From Aestuariivita sp. (GTDB taxonomy: Bacteria > Pseudomonadota > Alphaproteobacteria > Rhodobacterales > Rhodobacteraceae): DNA of 64,000 bases. Each line of letters opens with the position of its first letter. Positions within the stretch are counted from its first letter, which is position 1. A program made the translations under genes and the position numbers. Positions 8,948 to 17,730 of this stretch are shown here, piece by piece. The stretch spans positions 49,390 through 113,389 of the forward strand of contig NZ_JAAWWD010000037.1 of assembly GCF_021404545.1 (NCBI RefSeq). Reading direction: 5' to 3'. The notes beneath the pieces are model-generated. The model was not told the origin of the DNA. It made no database searches and saw only the letters and a list, made by a program, of their open reading frames with translations.

Positions 8948-9496
8948 ATGGCTGGATCGGAAACCCATTACACCCTGCCGCGCCCGGCGTTTGACAATCC
9001 GGTCAAGCTGTTGATCGTGGTTGCGCCCTATTACAAGGACATCGCGGACAATCTGGTGGCCGGCGCCAAGGCCGAGATTGAGGCGGTCGGCGGCACCTGG
9101 GAGCTGGTTGAGGTGCCCGGCGCGCTGGAGGTGCCCACGGCCATTTCGCTGGCTGACCGGCGCAGCGATTTCGATGGCTATGTGGCGCTGGGTTGTGTGA
9201 TCCGAGGCGAGACCACGCATTACGAGACGGTGTGCAATGACAGCAGCCGCGCGATCCAGCTAATGGGGTTGCAGGGGCTTTGCATCGGCAACGGGATCCT
9301 CACGGTCGAGACCCGCGCTCAGGCAGAGGTGCGCGCTGACGCAAAGGGGCAGAACAAAGGCGGAGGGGCCGCTGCGGCCGCCTTGCATCTTGTCGCGCTG
9401 GCCCGTAAGTGGAGCGGCCAGAGCAAGGGCATCGGGTTCAAGCCTGCGGGCAGCGACCAGGGTGCCGATCAGTCGGACGGATCGTCAAACGCATGA
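8948..9496 (+). CDS. ribH: 6,7-dimethyl-8-ribityllumazine synthase
   Basis: Condenses the RibB product with the pyrimidine intermediate to make lumazine, the direct precursor of riboflavin. The 182-residue protein shows the family core: VVAPYYKDIADNLVAGA, VEVPGALEVP, GYVALGCVIRGETTHYE and the GILTVET stretch. The C-terminal ~25 residues are a polar tail beyond the usual fold. The stop overlaps the nusB start, indicating a ribB-ribH-nusB operon. Confidence 0.95.
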   Translation: MAGSETHYTLPRPAFDNPVKLLIVVAPYYKDIADNLVAGAKAEIEAVGGTWELVEVPGALEVPTAISLADRRSDFDGYVALGCVIRGETTHYETVCNDSSRAIQLMGLQGLCIGNGILTVETRAQAEVRADAKGQNKGGGAAAAALHLVALARKWSGQSKGIGFKPAGSDQGADQSDGSSNA

Positions 9497-9975
9497 GCAG
9501 CCAGGCTCCCAAACTGTCGGGCAACCAGAAACGCAAGATGCGCTCTGCCGCGCGCCTTTATGCGGTGCAGGCGCTGTTTCAAATGGAAGCCTCGGGTCAG
9601 CCCAGCCCGCAGGTCGTGCGGGAGTTCCTCGATCACCGGTTCGGCGCCGTGTACGAAGGCGACGAGATGGCCGAGGGCGACATTGATCTGTTTGCCAAGC
9701 TTGTCGAGGATGCGGTCAATCATCAGGCGCTGATCGACCAGATGACGGATCGTGCGCTGGTGGCCAAATGGCCCATTGCGCGGATTGATCCAACGCTTCG
9801 CGGGCTTTTCCGTGCCGCTGGCGCCGAGTTGAACCACGGGGAGGCACCGCCAAAGGTGGTGATCAATGAGTTCGTGGATATCGCGCGGGCGTTTTTTCCC
9901 GAAGGGCGCGAACCGAAATTCGTGAACGCCGTTCTTGATCATATGGCCCGGGAGGCGCGGCCGGACGCGTTCTGA
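9493..9975 (+). CDS. nusB: transcription antitermination factor NusB
   Basis: RNA-binding NusB joins NusE and boxA RNA in antitermination complexes at rRNA operons. The 160-residue protein begins at the ATG at 9493, overlapping the ribH stop by 4 bases. The helical core is visible: RSAARLYAVQALFQME near the start, RIDPTLRGLFRAAGAEL, then VVINEFVDIARAFF and KFVNAVLDHMAR. Longer in-frame starts inside ribH exist but would only add out-of-family residues. The ribH-nusB arrangement is common in bacteria. Confidence 0.94.
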   Translation: MSSQAPKLSGNQKRKMRSAARLYAVQALFQMEASGQPSPQVVREFLDHRFGAVYEGDEMAEGDIDLFAKLVEDAVNHQALIDQMTDRALVAKWPIARIDPTLRGLFRAAGAELNHGEAPPKVVINEFVDIARAFFPEGREPKFVNAVLDHMAREARPDAF

Positions 9976-10108
9976 GGGCAACAATGTCGCGAGGATCCGC
10001 TATCGGCTGCAAATGGCTCATCTCGTCGCGTTAACCGGAAAAAAACCGGCGTGCGATATCGACAAAATGCCCCATATCTCTAGGTTATAGGGCAGTGAGG
10101 AAAGAAAC

Positions 10109-10429
10109 ATGCCTGACCTGATCAAACTCTATATCCGACATTCGCTGATTGGTTTCGCGATTGCCGGGGTCTTTGTGGCCGCTCTGCTTTATCTGAATGT
10201 GATGAACCTTTGGACGCTGGTCTCCAATGACCAGTCCGCGATCTTGGTCGTCTTCATTCTGTGGTTTTTCAACGGTGTGGTCTTTGCCAGCGTTCAGTTC
10301 GCTTATGCGGTGATGAACCTGGCGGAGAAGCCTGACCGCTCTGGCGGGAAGGGTGTGACGCCCTTCGTTCTGGCGCCCCAAAAGGCGCTGGTCCATGCGC
10401 CGCGTCGGCCCTCAGGGCTTAAGCGCTGA
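10109..10429 (+). CDS. small two-helix membrane protein, unknown function
   Basis: A 106-residue protein with two predicted membrane segments (about residues 12-34, FAIAGVFVAALLYLNVM, and 44-67, AILVVFILWFFNGVVFASVQ) and a basic C-terminal tail (VHAPRRPSGLKR). A GGAAAG-type ribosome site precedes the ATG. It follows nusB by about 130 bases, so it may be separately transcribed. I do not recognise a named family. Confidence 0.7.
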   Translation: MPDLIKLYIRHSLIGFAIAGVFVAALLYLNVMNLWTLVSNDQSAILVVFILWFFNGVVFASVQFAYAVMNLAEKPDRSGGKGVTPFVLAPQKALVHAPRRPSGLKR

Positions 10430-11381
10430 GCGCGGGATGTGACGGGACCACCAGCAACCGTGTGGTTATGATTCCCGAGGACCTGTGTGTACAGGTGGGC
10501 GCCAGGTAATCAGGCCAGGGCCAGAACAGAGCCAGCTCCCTCGGAATTGTGTAAGGCCACCGGAATGCAACCGCGCACGAGAAGGGCAGAACCCGCCACC
10601 GACCTAGGTAGGGCGATTGCGGTCCCGGTGCAAGGGTTGGTTTGGTGGTTTCATCTTCGCTGCGCAGACGGCAGAGAGCCGCACGGCCCATCGTTTTTGC
10701 GGTGGCGCTTTGGCCCGATGAATAGGGATCGGGCCGGTATAAATGCGGCTTGATGAGAGGTCGGTGACAGCGGCTGTGCTGTGGTCCGACCGATGTCGTT
10801 AAGGCGCCGCCCTTCTGGCCTTGCATGCTGCACGTCATGCGTTGGCATTTCCAGATCTGCAATGAGGTCTGAGATTTTGGCCCTTCGTTGCTCTCCCAGT
10901 CAATGATCGGCTGTTGCCCGGCAATTCCGGAAAGGCGCGGACTGTCGGAGCATAAAGGTGACGCGCAGGTCGGACCGTCCGCCCGTCAGTGATCGAATCG
11001 CCCGTCGGCAATCCTTGGTCTTTGATCCCAGGCGCGTGTGCCCCCCTGTATCGGCAAGACGCCCGGCAAGTCCGCACAGAACGGCGGCGATGACCGTGCC
11101 AGGGGCATCGGACAACGGGCCAAAGCAACCCCGACGACCCGCCCAGGCCGGGTCCCGAACGCCCCAAGGGGGCCTGGAGCAGGATCCCGGGTTGGCGTGC
11201 GTGCCCCCGCCCGCGGGGAGGCGTCATCTACCATTGCGCGGCCCGCGTCGTTCCGCCGGACGCCTGACGATCAGCAATCCCACCCGCTTATCCATCCCGG
11301 TCGTGCTTGCCCAGCGTGCGCGCGGATCGATACGCCGGATATCTCAAAAGGCGCGAGGTTCGGGGAACCTGCTTGATTTTT
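10430..11381. other. gene-poor interval of about 950 bp
   Basis: Short open frames exist on both strands but none has a recognisable domain, a convincing ribosome site or a composition like the neighbouring genes. No tRNA-like fold or obvious repeat was seen. It may be a decayed gene or foreign insertion remnant. Confidence 0.45.
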
Positions 11382-11396
11382 GTTCACGGATTGTTC
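11382..11396 (+). promoter_or_regulatory. LexA operator (SOS box) of mmcB
   Basis: Exact GTTC-N7-GTTC located 14 bases upstream of the mmcB ATG. It has the same architecture as the box in front of imuA. mmcB is a known SOS gene in Caulobacter, so the match fits. Confidence 0.88.
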
Positions 11397-11410
11397 ACTT
11401 TGGTTTGGTG

Positions 11411-11845
11411 ATGTTGGATTTGCAACCTGGACAGCGACTAGCGCGCGGTGTGGCGCGCCACCTCAGCGGCTTGGGCTTTGTTTCGGTTGAGGAGTTTGTG
11501 CCCGCGCGCGGTCTGCGCGTTGATGTCATGGGGCTTGGTCCCAAGGGTCAGCTTTGGGTCATCGAATGCAAGTCGAACCGCGCCGATTACCAATCGGACG
11601 GGAAATGGCAGGGCTATCTGGAGTGGTGCGATCGGTATTTCTGGGCCGTGGATCAGGATTTTCCGACGGATCTTTTGCCGGACGGCACCGGATTGATGAT
11701 CGCGGATGCCTATGACGCCGAGATCATTCGCATGGCCCCGGATGCGCCGGTGGCCGGTGCGCGCCGCAAGGCGATCATACAGAAATTCGCCACCCATGCC
11801 GCGCGCCGCCTGCATGGGCTGCGCGATCCCGGCTTTACCCTTTGA
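11411..11845 (+). CDS. mmcB: MmcB-family DNA repair protein
   Basis: A 144-residue protein of the MmcB family, a PD-(D/E)XK nuclease-like fold linked to mitomycin C resistance in alphaproteobacteria. The nuclease-like core is visible: RVDVMGLG, then the strand LWVIECKSNRADYQSD with the E-x-K pair, then WCDRYFWAVD. The start is the ATG at 11411, directly downstream of a LexA box; the frame stays open further upstream but that part has no domain. The 3' end overlaps the convergent small gene by 11 bases. DNA-damage induction is expected. Confidence 0.9.
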   Translation: MLDLQPGQRLARGVARHLSGLGFVSVEEFVPARGLRVDVMGLGPKGQLWVIECKSNRADYQSDGKWQGYLEWCDRYFWAVDQDFPTDLLPDGTGLMIADAYDAEIIRMAPDAPVAGARRKAIIQKFATHAARRLHGLRDPGFTL

Positions 11846-12023
11846 CGCGGCGCGCGGCCTTTGCGGCAGCGCGGATTTCTTCGGCGATTTCGTCGGCCTC
11901 CTCGGGGTCGAAATCCATCGGAACCTCCACCCCTGGCGCCTCGATGAAAAGGCGTACCATGCCCTTGTCAGTCGGCCCGATCTGAAGGTTGGCTTCGATG
12001 TCGCGTTCGGAGTTGATGCCCAT
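11835..12023 (-). CDS. small conserved acidic protein (DUF6324-like)
   Basis: A 62-residue protein from the ATG at 12023, preceded by a GAGGCG ribosome site. It has a beta-rich first half (ANLQIGPTDKGMVRLFIEAP) and an acidic-to-basic helix at the end (EEADEIAEEIRAAAKAARRV). It resembles a short uncharacterised family of Rhodobacteraceae proteins. Convergent with mmcB, whose 3' end it overlaps. Function unknown. Confidence 0.65.
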   Translation of the reverse strand: MGINSERDIEANLQIGPTDKGMVRLFIEAPGVEVPMDFDPEEADEIAEEIRAAAKAARRVKG

Positions 12024-12212
12024 GGGTCGCCTCATCTGGTCAAGAGGCGATGTGCTAGCCCGACCGGCACCGAATAGCAAGCCGCATTGACGATTGTGCG
12101 GGGCGACGGGTTTCGTAGCGTTGGGCTCAACCGCCGGTTTCCCGGTGTGCGCTGCGTGGATATCTCCGCGCTTCTCGTCTCGTCGCACCCGGTCTGCCCG
12201 TTTATCGGATGA

Positions 12213-13772
12213 TCAGCTCTGGGCCCTCAGCATCTTGCCGATTTCACGGATCAACATGGCGCTGTCGATCGGCTTGGGAATCAATACATCGCTGCTGGAA
12301 AGGGCATTGCCATGAATGGCGGCTTCTTGCGGCAGGCCCGAAACGAAGATGACGTTCAGGTCCTCGATCAGTTCCCTGGCCTTCTCGGCCAGCTCGGGGC
12401 CCTGCAACGCTCCGGGCATGATGATGTCCGTCACCAACAGCTTGGGCCGATACCCGGTTGTCAGCAGGGTAAAGGCTTCGTCTCCGCTGGCCGCCTGAGC
12501 CACGTTCAAACCGGCCTTTTTGATCTGGTTCGCCAGAACCCGGCGCACGTCGTGCTCGTCTTCGACGACGAGGATCTCCGAGAGCGGGCTGGGCACTCCG
12601 TCGCCACTCTGCCATTGTTGATCCTGCTCTTCCTGGGTCAGGTCAAACCGTGTGGCCGGGAAATAAAGCTTGAATGTCGATCCGAACCCGGCCTCTGAAT
12701 AGACCCGAATAGTGCCGCCAGACTGCTTGACATAGCCAAACACCATCGACAGCCCCAAGCCGGACCCCTGTCCAAAGGGCTTGGTCGAGTAGTAGGGTTC
12801 AAAAATATGCTCAAGATCCTCGGCTGAGATTCCGTCCCCGGTGTCGGATATTGCAAGCATGACATACCGGCCCGGCAAGATACCCTCGTCGCGAGAGACG
12901 ACATAATCCTTGGAGATCCTTACGTTGCAGGTCTCGATCGTGATCTTGCCGCCCTTGGGCATCGCGTCCTTGGCGTTGTTCACGATATTGATCAAAGCGG
13001 TTTCAAGCTGGTGGGGATCCAGGTGCACACCCCAAAGCCCGGTTGCCGTGACAACCGAAAGGTCAAGTTTGTTGGGCAGCACCCGGCGCAACATGTGGTC
13101 CATATCGCGCACCAGAAGGTTGAGATCGGCGTCGCGCGGTTCCAGGTGGCTTCGCTGCCCGTAAGACAAAAGCATCTGCGTCAACGAAGCACCGCGATGG
13201 CTGGAGCGCAGCGCATCCTGCAAGAAAAGCCCGCGTTCTTCACTGTCTGGATCCTCTTTGAGAAACTCAAGGTTGCCCTGAATGACCGACAGGATGTTGT
13301 TGAAATCATGAGCCACGCCGCCGACGAGTTGGCCCAAGGCCTCCATCCGCAGCTTGTGGTTGAGTTCGGCATACAGGCGCTTGTTTTCACTATTGTCGAA
13401 CACAACGGCCATTGACCGCAAGAACTCTCCCTCGCGCGAGAACTGGGCCACGGCAGACAAAAGAACCGGGATAACCGTACCGTTCTTGCGCACAAAGTCA
13501 TACTCGATATTCGAGATTTCGCCGGTGCTGAGAAACTCGGGCAGGACTGTGCCTTCGGCCTTGTCCCGCGATTGCTGGGTCATGAATTCGGTGATCTTTC
13601 GCCCGATCATCTCATCTTGGCTATAGCCCAGTTTTTCGGCCCAATACGCGCTGACATTCAACAAGATTCCATGCTTGTCGATCGAGTGCATCAGGATCGG
13701 CGCGACCATGAAAACGGCGTCGAACAGGTCTTCTCCGCCTTCACGCCAAAAGCTCAGGATACTATTCGGCAA
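12213..13772 (-). CDS. PAS-domain hybrid histidine kinase with receiver
   Basis: A 519-residue soluble kinase with no membrane segment. Order: PAS domain (about residues 20-130, MHSIDKHGILLNVSAYWAEK), dimerisation/phosphoacceptor helix (GGVAHDFNNILSVI, about residue 155), ATP-binding domain (N box NIVNNAKDAM, G boxes DTGDGIS and GSGLGLSM), and a C-terminal receiver (ILVVEDEHDVRR, phosphoacceptor D in LLVTDIIMP). The start is a TTG with a modest AAGGG upstream, so the first residues are uncertain. It lies downstream of bphO-bphP on the same strand across a 228-base gap and probably serves the same light-signalling pathway. Confidence 0.88.
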   Translation of the reverse strand: MPNSILSFWREGGEDLFDAVFMVAPILMHSIDKHGILLNVSAYWAEKLGYSQDEMIGRKITEFMTQQSRDKAEGTVLPEFLSTGEISNIEYDFVRKNGTVIPVLLSAVAQFSREGEFLRSMAVVFDNSENKRLYAELNHKLRMEALGQLVGGVAHDFNNILSVIQGNLEFLKEDPDSEERGLFLQDALRSSHRGASLTQMLLSYGQRSHLEPRDADLNLLVRDMDHMLRRVLPNKLDLSVVTATGLWGVHLDPHQLETALINIVNNAKDAMPKGGKITIETCNVRISKDYVVSRDEGILPGRYVMLAISDTGDGISAEDLEHIFEPYYSTKPFGQGSGLGLSMVFGYVKQSGGTIRVYSEAGFGSTFKLYFPATRFDLTQEEQDQQWQSGDGVPSPLSEILVVEDEHDVRRVLANQIKKAGLNVAQAASGDEAFTLLTTGYRPKLLVTDIIMPGALQGPELAEKARELIEDLNVIFVSGLPQEAAIHGNALSSSDVLIPKPIDSAMLIREIGKMLRAQS

Positions 13773-14000
13773 GCCTCTCGCCCTTCATTTTTTTCTGGCC
13801 CCGCACTGTAGAGCGTTGAAAAGAAATCGTTTTATGGTGAGTGTCTTTATCGTTTGATGTGCGATTTGAATTTGGGTGGCAGACACTGTCCGTATCACGT
13901 TTCGAAAATCTACTTTAGTCTTAGAACCTTGATGGCGAAAATCCAGAATTTTTGTAACAATTTTGAGTTGTTTTAAGTGGTGCGCCGATTTGGACGCCGG

Positions 14001-16517
14001 TTACGCCTCGGGATCCGGAAGCACCCGGCGCAGGGAGGGCAGATCCAGGGGTTTGGATAAAACGGGCACGTCGAACTTGCCGACAATATCAAGCCCATCC
14101 GACCCATATCCCGTTGCAAATGCAAATGGGATGCCCAACAGATCAAGCCGCGTGGCAACAGGCGTGCTGAGCTTGCCATTCAGGTTCACGTCCAACAGGC
14201 AGAAATCGTATTGGTTCGCCTCGATAAAGGCCAATGCCTCCTCCACCGTCGAGGCAGCGTCAACCCGTTCGATCCCGCAATCGCCCAACATGCGCTTGGC
14301 CTGCATCGCGACGATGAAATTGTCCTCCACGACCATCACCCGGTCCAGCCGCCCGGTGGTCTGGCGTGGCGCGTCGTGGTTTGCCTGCAGCCTGAGCGTC
14401 GGGGCGACGATAACCTCGAAATCAAGATCCGTGACGGTGTCGCCGGGCAGCCAGAACTGTCCGTCTACCCCGTCTTGGGGAAAGGTCAGTTTGGCCTCGC
14501 CGTTGAGCTCATACGGGATCGCAGAGCTGATGATCGTTGTGCCGAACCCATCTTGTTCCGGCGGCGTGACCTTCGGCCCGCCGGATTCTTTCCATCGCAG
14601 CTCGACACCGTCTCGCGCCAACGCCCATGTAATGTTCACATGTCCTTCGGGCGAGGAGAGGGCGCCGTATTTCGCGGCGTTTGAGGTCAGTTCGTGGAAC
14701 ACCAGCGCCAGGACCGAACAAACATCGGGCCGGAACCCGACATTGGGGCCCGACAGTTCGAACCGGGTTCTAGAGCCATTGAACGGTTTCAGCTCCAGCT
14801 CCAGCAGGTCGCGCAGCATCGCGCCTTTCATGTCGGCCTTGGTCAGCAGGTCATGCGCCCCCGACAGGGCGATGATCCGGCTCTCCAGCGTTTCGGCATA
14901 GGTCTCGACCGAGCGGGCGTTGTCCCGGGACTGTTGCGAGAGCGACTGAACCAAGGCAAGGATGTTGCGCACCCGATGGTTCAGTTCGCGCACGAGCAAC
15001 CCCATGCGATGACGGTTTTCGCGCAATTCGCTTTGCGTCAGAATCGCGTCCATCATGCTGCCGCGCAGCACCTGTGCCGTCTCGATCTCGGTCGCGGTCC
15101 ATTCGTCGGACCGCTCATCGGATGTGCGCAGATAGGCCTCGAAGGAGTGGCGCGGGTGGAGCTTGGGTCCTTCCTCCTCCAACGTGACGGTCTTTTCCGG
15201 CTGGCCTGCCCATCGCACATGGGTCTGGGTCAGGTTGCGCAGGAATGCGATCTGTATCGATGGACGGCCCGGCATTGCGATGATCAATGCCCCTCCAGTA
15301 TCGCCCCAGACCGCGCCGGGGAGGCGTTTTTGCAGATCGTCGACCGCAAAGACCCGGTCCACCTCGGGGTCGGCGAGCGCCAACAAGGCCTGACTGGCTC
15401 CCAGAGGGGGCACCACACCATGAGAATTCAGCTTGCCGTCGACCGCGAATATGATCCCATCGCAGGCAATAAGATCCGCGATCTCATAGCGCATATCGGC
15501 CCAGTATTCGGTGGCTGACATCTTGCTGTCATCGGCCACGACCAACCGGCTGGCGATGCCAGAGCACCTGATGCGTGTCTCAAAGTTAAAGACTTCCAGC
15601 GCATGTTCGATCTGAAGGCTGATCAATTGGCCTGCCAGTTCCGAGGCCGCCAGCCCGGCGGGATCGGGTGTCTTGGGCTGCATGTTGTGACAGGCAAAAA
15701 GGCCCCAAAGCTCCCCTCTGACCACCACCGAAATCGTTTGGCTGGCGCGCACCCCCATATTGATCAGATAGCGTTGGTGAACAGGATCCTTCCCCCGAAG
15801 CAGTGCCAGCGACATATCCAGTGTTTCGGCACCCTCGACACCGAGGACCGGCACGTCTTCGCTCGGGACATCCGCCAGAACCCGTATCGGAGTTTTGGCA
15901 TAGAGCTTGCGGGCGATGACGGGGATATCGGATGGGGGAAACCGCAGACCCAAATAGCTTTCGACCGTGGGGTTGAGCGCTTCGGCGATCACCTCGCCCG
16001 ACCCGTTTGGCAGAAACCGATAAAACATCACCCGGTCATAGTCGTTGATCGCGCGCAGGCGGGTGGTCGCATCCTCCAGAAACGCATCGAGATCGGCGAA
16101 GTCCAACTGACCCAATAAGAAATCGCGGGCGCGTTCAAGTATCCCGAATTTCGCCATAGGGTCGATTTGCTCGGGTATGCATTCCACGAGGATGTGATCA
16201 CCTTTTGCATGCAACGAAAGCTGGCAATGAAGATCGTTGATATGTTTGTTGATGGTGACGATGCGTTGGCTCTCGATTGTTTCGGAGCCTACGGCGTTGC
16301 GAATGGCATGGATCTCCTCGACCGAAAAGAAGGCGGATACGGGTGCTCCCACCAGATCCTGCGCGCCCGAGATGTTCTGACTGATAAACAGGATCTGGTT
16401 AAACCCCGCGTCGGTCGCGATCATCATGCCAAAGGCTTGGATCTTGCCCGGAATATGAACTGGATCCCGGCTACAGTTTTCTACGGCCTGGGCGAGCTCT
16501 TGATCTGTTACAGGCAT
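14001..16517 (-). CDS. bphP: bacteriophytochrome with HWE histidine kinase and receiver domain
   Basis: Red/far-red photoreceptor kinase of 838 residues. Cys15 in ENCSRDPVHIPG is the expected biliverdin attachment site. The GAF domain carries the phytochrome signature FPPSDIP, then a PHY domain. The output kinase is HWE type: ELNHRVRNILALVQSL with the phospho-histidine, FHELTSNAAKYGAL, and the W-x-E hallmark in ELRWKESGG. A C-terminal receiver follows (VMVVEDNFIVA, FCLLDVNLNG). I chose ATG 16517 over a TTG at 16589 because it puts the cysteine at the usual distance from the N-terminus. A heme oxygenase gene sits 168 bases upstream on the same strand. Confidence 0.93.
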   Translation of the reverse strand: MPVTDQELAQAVENCSRDPVHIPGKIQAFGMMIATDAGFNQILFISQNISGAQDLVGAPVSAFFSVEEIHAIRNAVGSETIESQRIVTINKHINDLHCQLSLHAKGDHILVECIPEQIDPMAKFGILERARDFLLGQLDFADLDAFLEDATTRLRAINDYDRVMFYRFLPNGSGEVIAEALNPTVESYLGLRFPPSDIPVIARKLYAKTPIRVLADVPSEDVPVLGVEGAETLDMSLALLRGKDPVHQRYLINMGVRASQTISVVVRGELWGLFACHNMQPKTPDPAGLAASELAGQLISLQIEHALEVFNFETRIRCSGIASRLVVADDSKMSATEYWADMRYEIADLIACDGIIFAVDGKLNSHGVVPPLGASQALLALADPEVDRVFAVDDLQKRLPGAVWGDTGGALIIAMPGRPSIQIAFLRNLTQTHVRWAGQPEKTVTLEEEGPKLHPRHSFEAYLRTSDERSDEWTATEIETAQVLRGSMMDAILTQSELRENRHRMGLLVRELNHRVRNILALVQSLSQQSRDNARSVETYAETLESRIIALSGAHDLLTKADMKGAMLRDLLELELKPFNGSRTRFELSGPNVGFRPDVCSVLALVFHELTSNAAKYGALSSPEGHVNITWALARDGVELRWKESGGPKVTPPEQDGFGTTIISSAIPYELNGEAKLTFPQDGVDGQFWLPGDTVTDLDFEVIVAPTLRLQANHDAPRQTTGRLDRVMVVEDNFIVAMQAKRMLGDCGIERVDAASTVEEALAFIEANQYDFCLLDVNLNGKLSTPVATRLDLLGIPFAFATGYGSDGLDIVGKFDVPVLSKPLDLPSLRRVLPDPEA

Positions 16518-16685
16518 CTGCTCATCCAAAAGACAAAAGGGAACTTCATCACGCCCGTGCGACCATTGCAAGATCGCATAAGATGTCAAACACCGCGAAG
16601 CGCCAACCGAAACAGTCTGGAGCTGCCGTGCGGGTGCCGTGGTCTGTCCGCTGCATTGGACATAACGCGCCGAGGTTGAGAGGTT

Positions 16686-17354
16686 TCAACATGCATGCCG
16701 TGCTGCCCTGTGTCCCGATACCGCGGCGCGGTCCGCGGTCTCTCCGCATTGCCCCGATGGGTCCGCGCCATGTGGGCCGGTGAGTGTGAAGGCGCGGGAA
16801 AAACTATCAAAAAGATCACGCGCATCCGCGACGATTACGGCCGCTAAATCCGAACCGCAGTCAATCTCACTGAGTTTTCCGCAGATGTCGTGCCACTCGC
16901 CCGGTCTGAGCTTGAGGTTGAAGTATGACGACGCGGATTTCACGGCAGGGTCGGTGGACCGGGCCCATCCCGCTTTAAGAACCTTGGCGCCCATCCGCGA
17001 CCCGGCGAGAATATAGGCCGCGGCAAGGGGGTGGACGGCAGCCATATCAAGGCGCGCCCCCTCGCGCGGGCCTTCGCCCAAGCTATTGAGGTCTTTGCGG
17101 AAACTCTCCACCATACGGGGCAGCGACGGGTCCGGGCTGTGACGCATCATCGCCTCGATACATATCAGATGGACATGCAGGAACCGGGCCAGATCGGCGC
17201 GCTCCGACAGATCAAGCGCGGACATCATGCGATCCAGCCTGTCGTGATGATCTTTGGTCTTATCCCGCAAATACCACCGAAAATCCGCGACCTGGGGTGA
17301 CGGGTCGTCAAGAGGGTTGAGTTTGGCACCTGCGGAGTGGCCCGGTTCAGTCAT
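16686..17354 (-). CDS. bphO: biliverdin-producing heme oxygenase
   Basis: Cleaves heme to biliverdin, the chromophore of the adjacent bacteriophytochrome. 222 residues from the ATG at 17354; a GTG at 17387 is possible. The heme-ligand region LRDKTKDHHDRLDRMM (His around residue 37) and the distal-helix segment PLAAAYILAGSRMGAKVL fit bacterial heme oxygenases. The last ~30 residues are a Gly/Ala/Arg-rich tail outside the fold. It is the first gene of bphO-bphP, and a likely promoter lies about 200 bases upstream. Confidence 0.9.
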   Translation of the reverse strand: MTEPGHSAGAKLNPLDDPSPQVADFRWYLRDKTKDHHDRLDRMMSALDLSERADLARFLHVHLICIEAMMRHSPDPSLPRMVESFRKDLNSLGEGPREGARLDMAAVHPLAAAYILAGSRMGAKVLKAGWARSTDPAVKSASSYFNLKLRPGEWHDICGKLSEIDCGSDLAAVIVADARDLFDSFSRAFTLTGPHGADPSGQCGETADRAAVSGHRAARHAC

Positions 17355-17730
17355 GTCAGTGCCGTTACTTTCGATTTTCTTTGACACGGTATCGCGCCTG
17401 GTGACCTTACAATTTCTAGAGCCCCTCCTGATCGATAAGGGGAATGGGCCAGATATCAGGATCCTTAGAAACGGCAGGCGAAATCAGGCGTGCCATTTGT
17501 ACTCTGCAACGCCAACCTTCAGAAGGCAGCGCATTTTCACGAATAAAGTGGATTCAGATCCTAGCGCCGGGCATTTCGCGGTCAAGTTGTTTATGCGCGT
17601 GTTGATCGGTTTCGGGGCGGGATCGGTCCCCAATTCTCATTTTTGTGCCGACACTTCGAGTTAAATGCGAATTGAATTCTGTAATGCTTACCCAAGAATG
17701 ATGCCCGGTCCCTCGGCTCCGCAATCCGCT
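17355..17730. other. intergenic region between atpA end and bphO, 376 bp
   Basis: Holds the candidate bphO promoter described separately and the 3' end of the long atp transcript. No clear hairpin-plus-T-tract terminator was found after atpA, and no small gene is evident. Confidence 0.5.
17558..17585 (-). promoter_or_regulatory. candidate promoter for bphO-bphP
   Basis: On the minus strand: -35 TTGACC (17580-17585), 16-base spacer, -10 TAGGAT (17558-17563). It would give a 5' leader of roughly 195 bases before the bphO ATG. Seen by eye only. Confidence 0.4.

Noticed and set aside
16517..16589. Earlier TTG start for the bacteriophytochrome
   Set aside because: It would move the chromophore cysteine to residue 39, further from the N-terminus than usual, and lacks a better ribosome site than the ATG at 16517.
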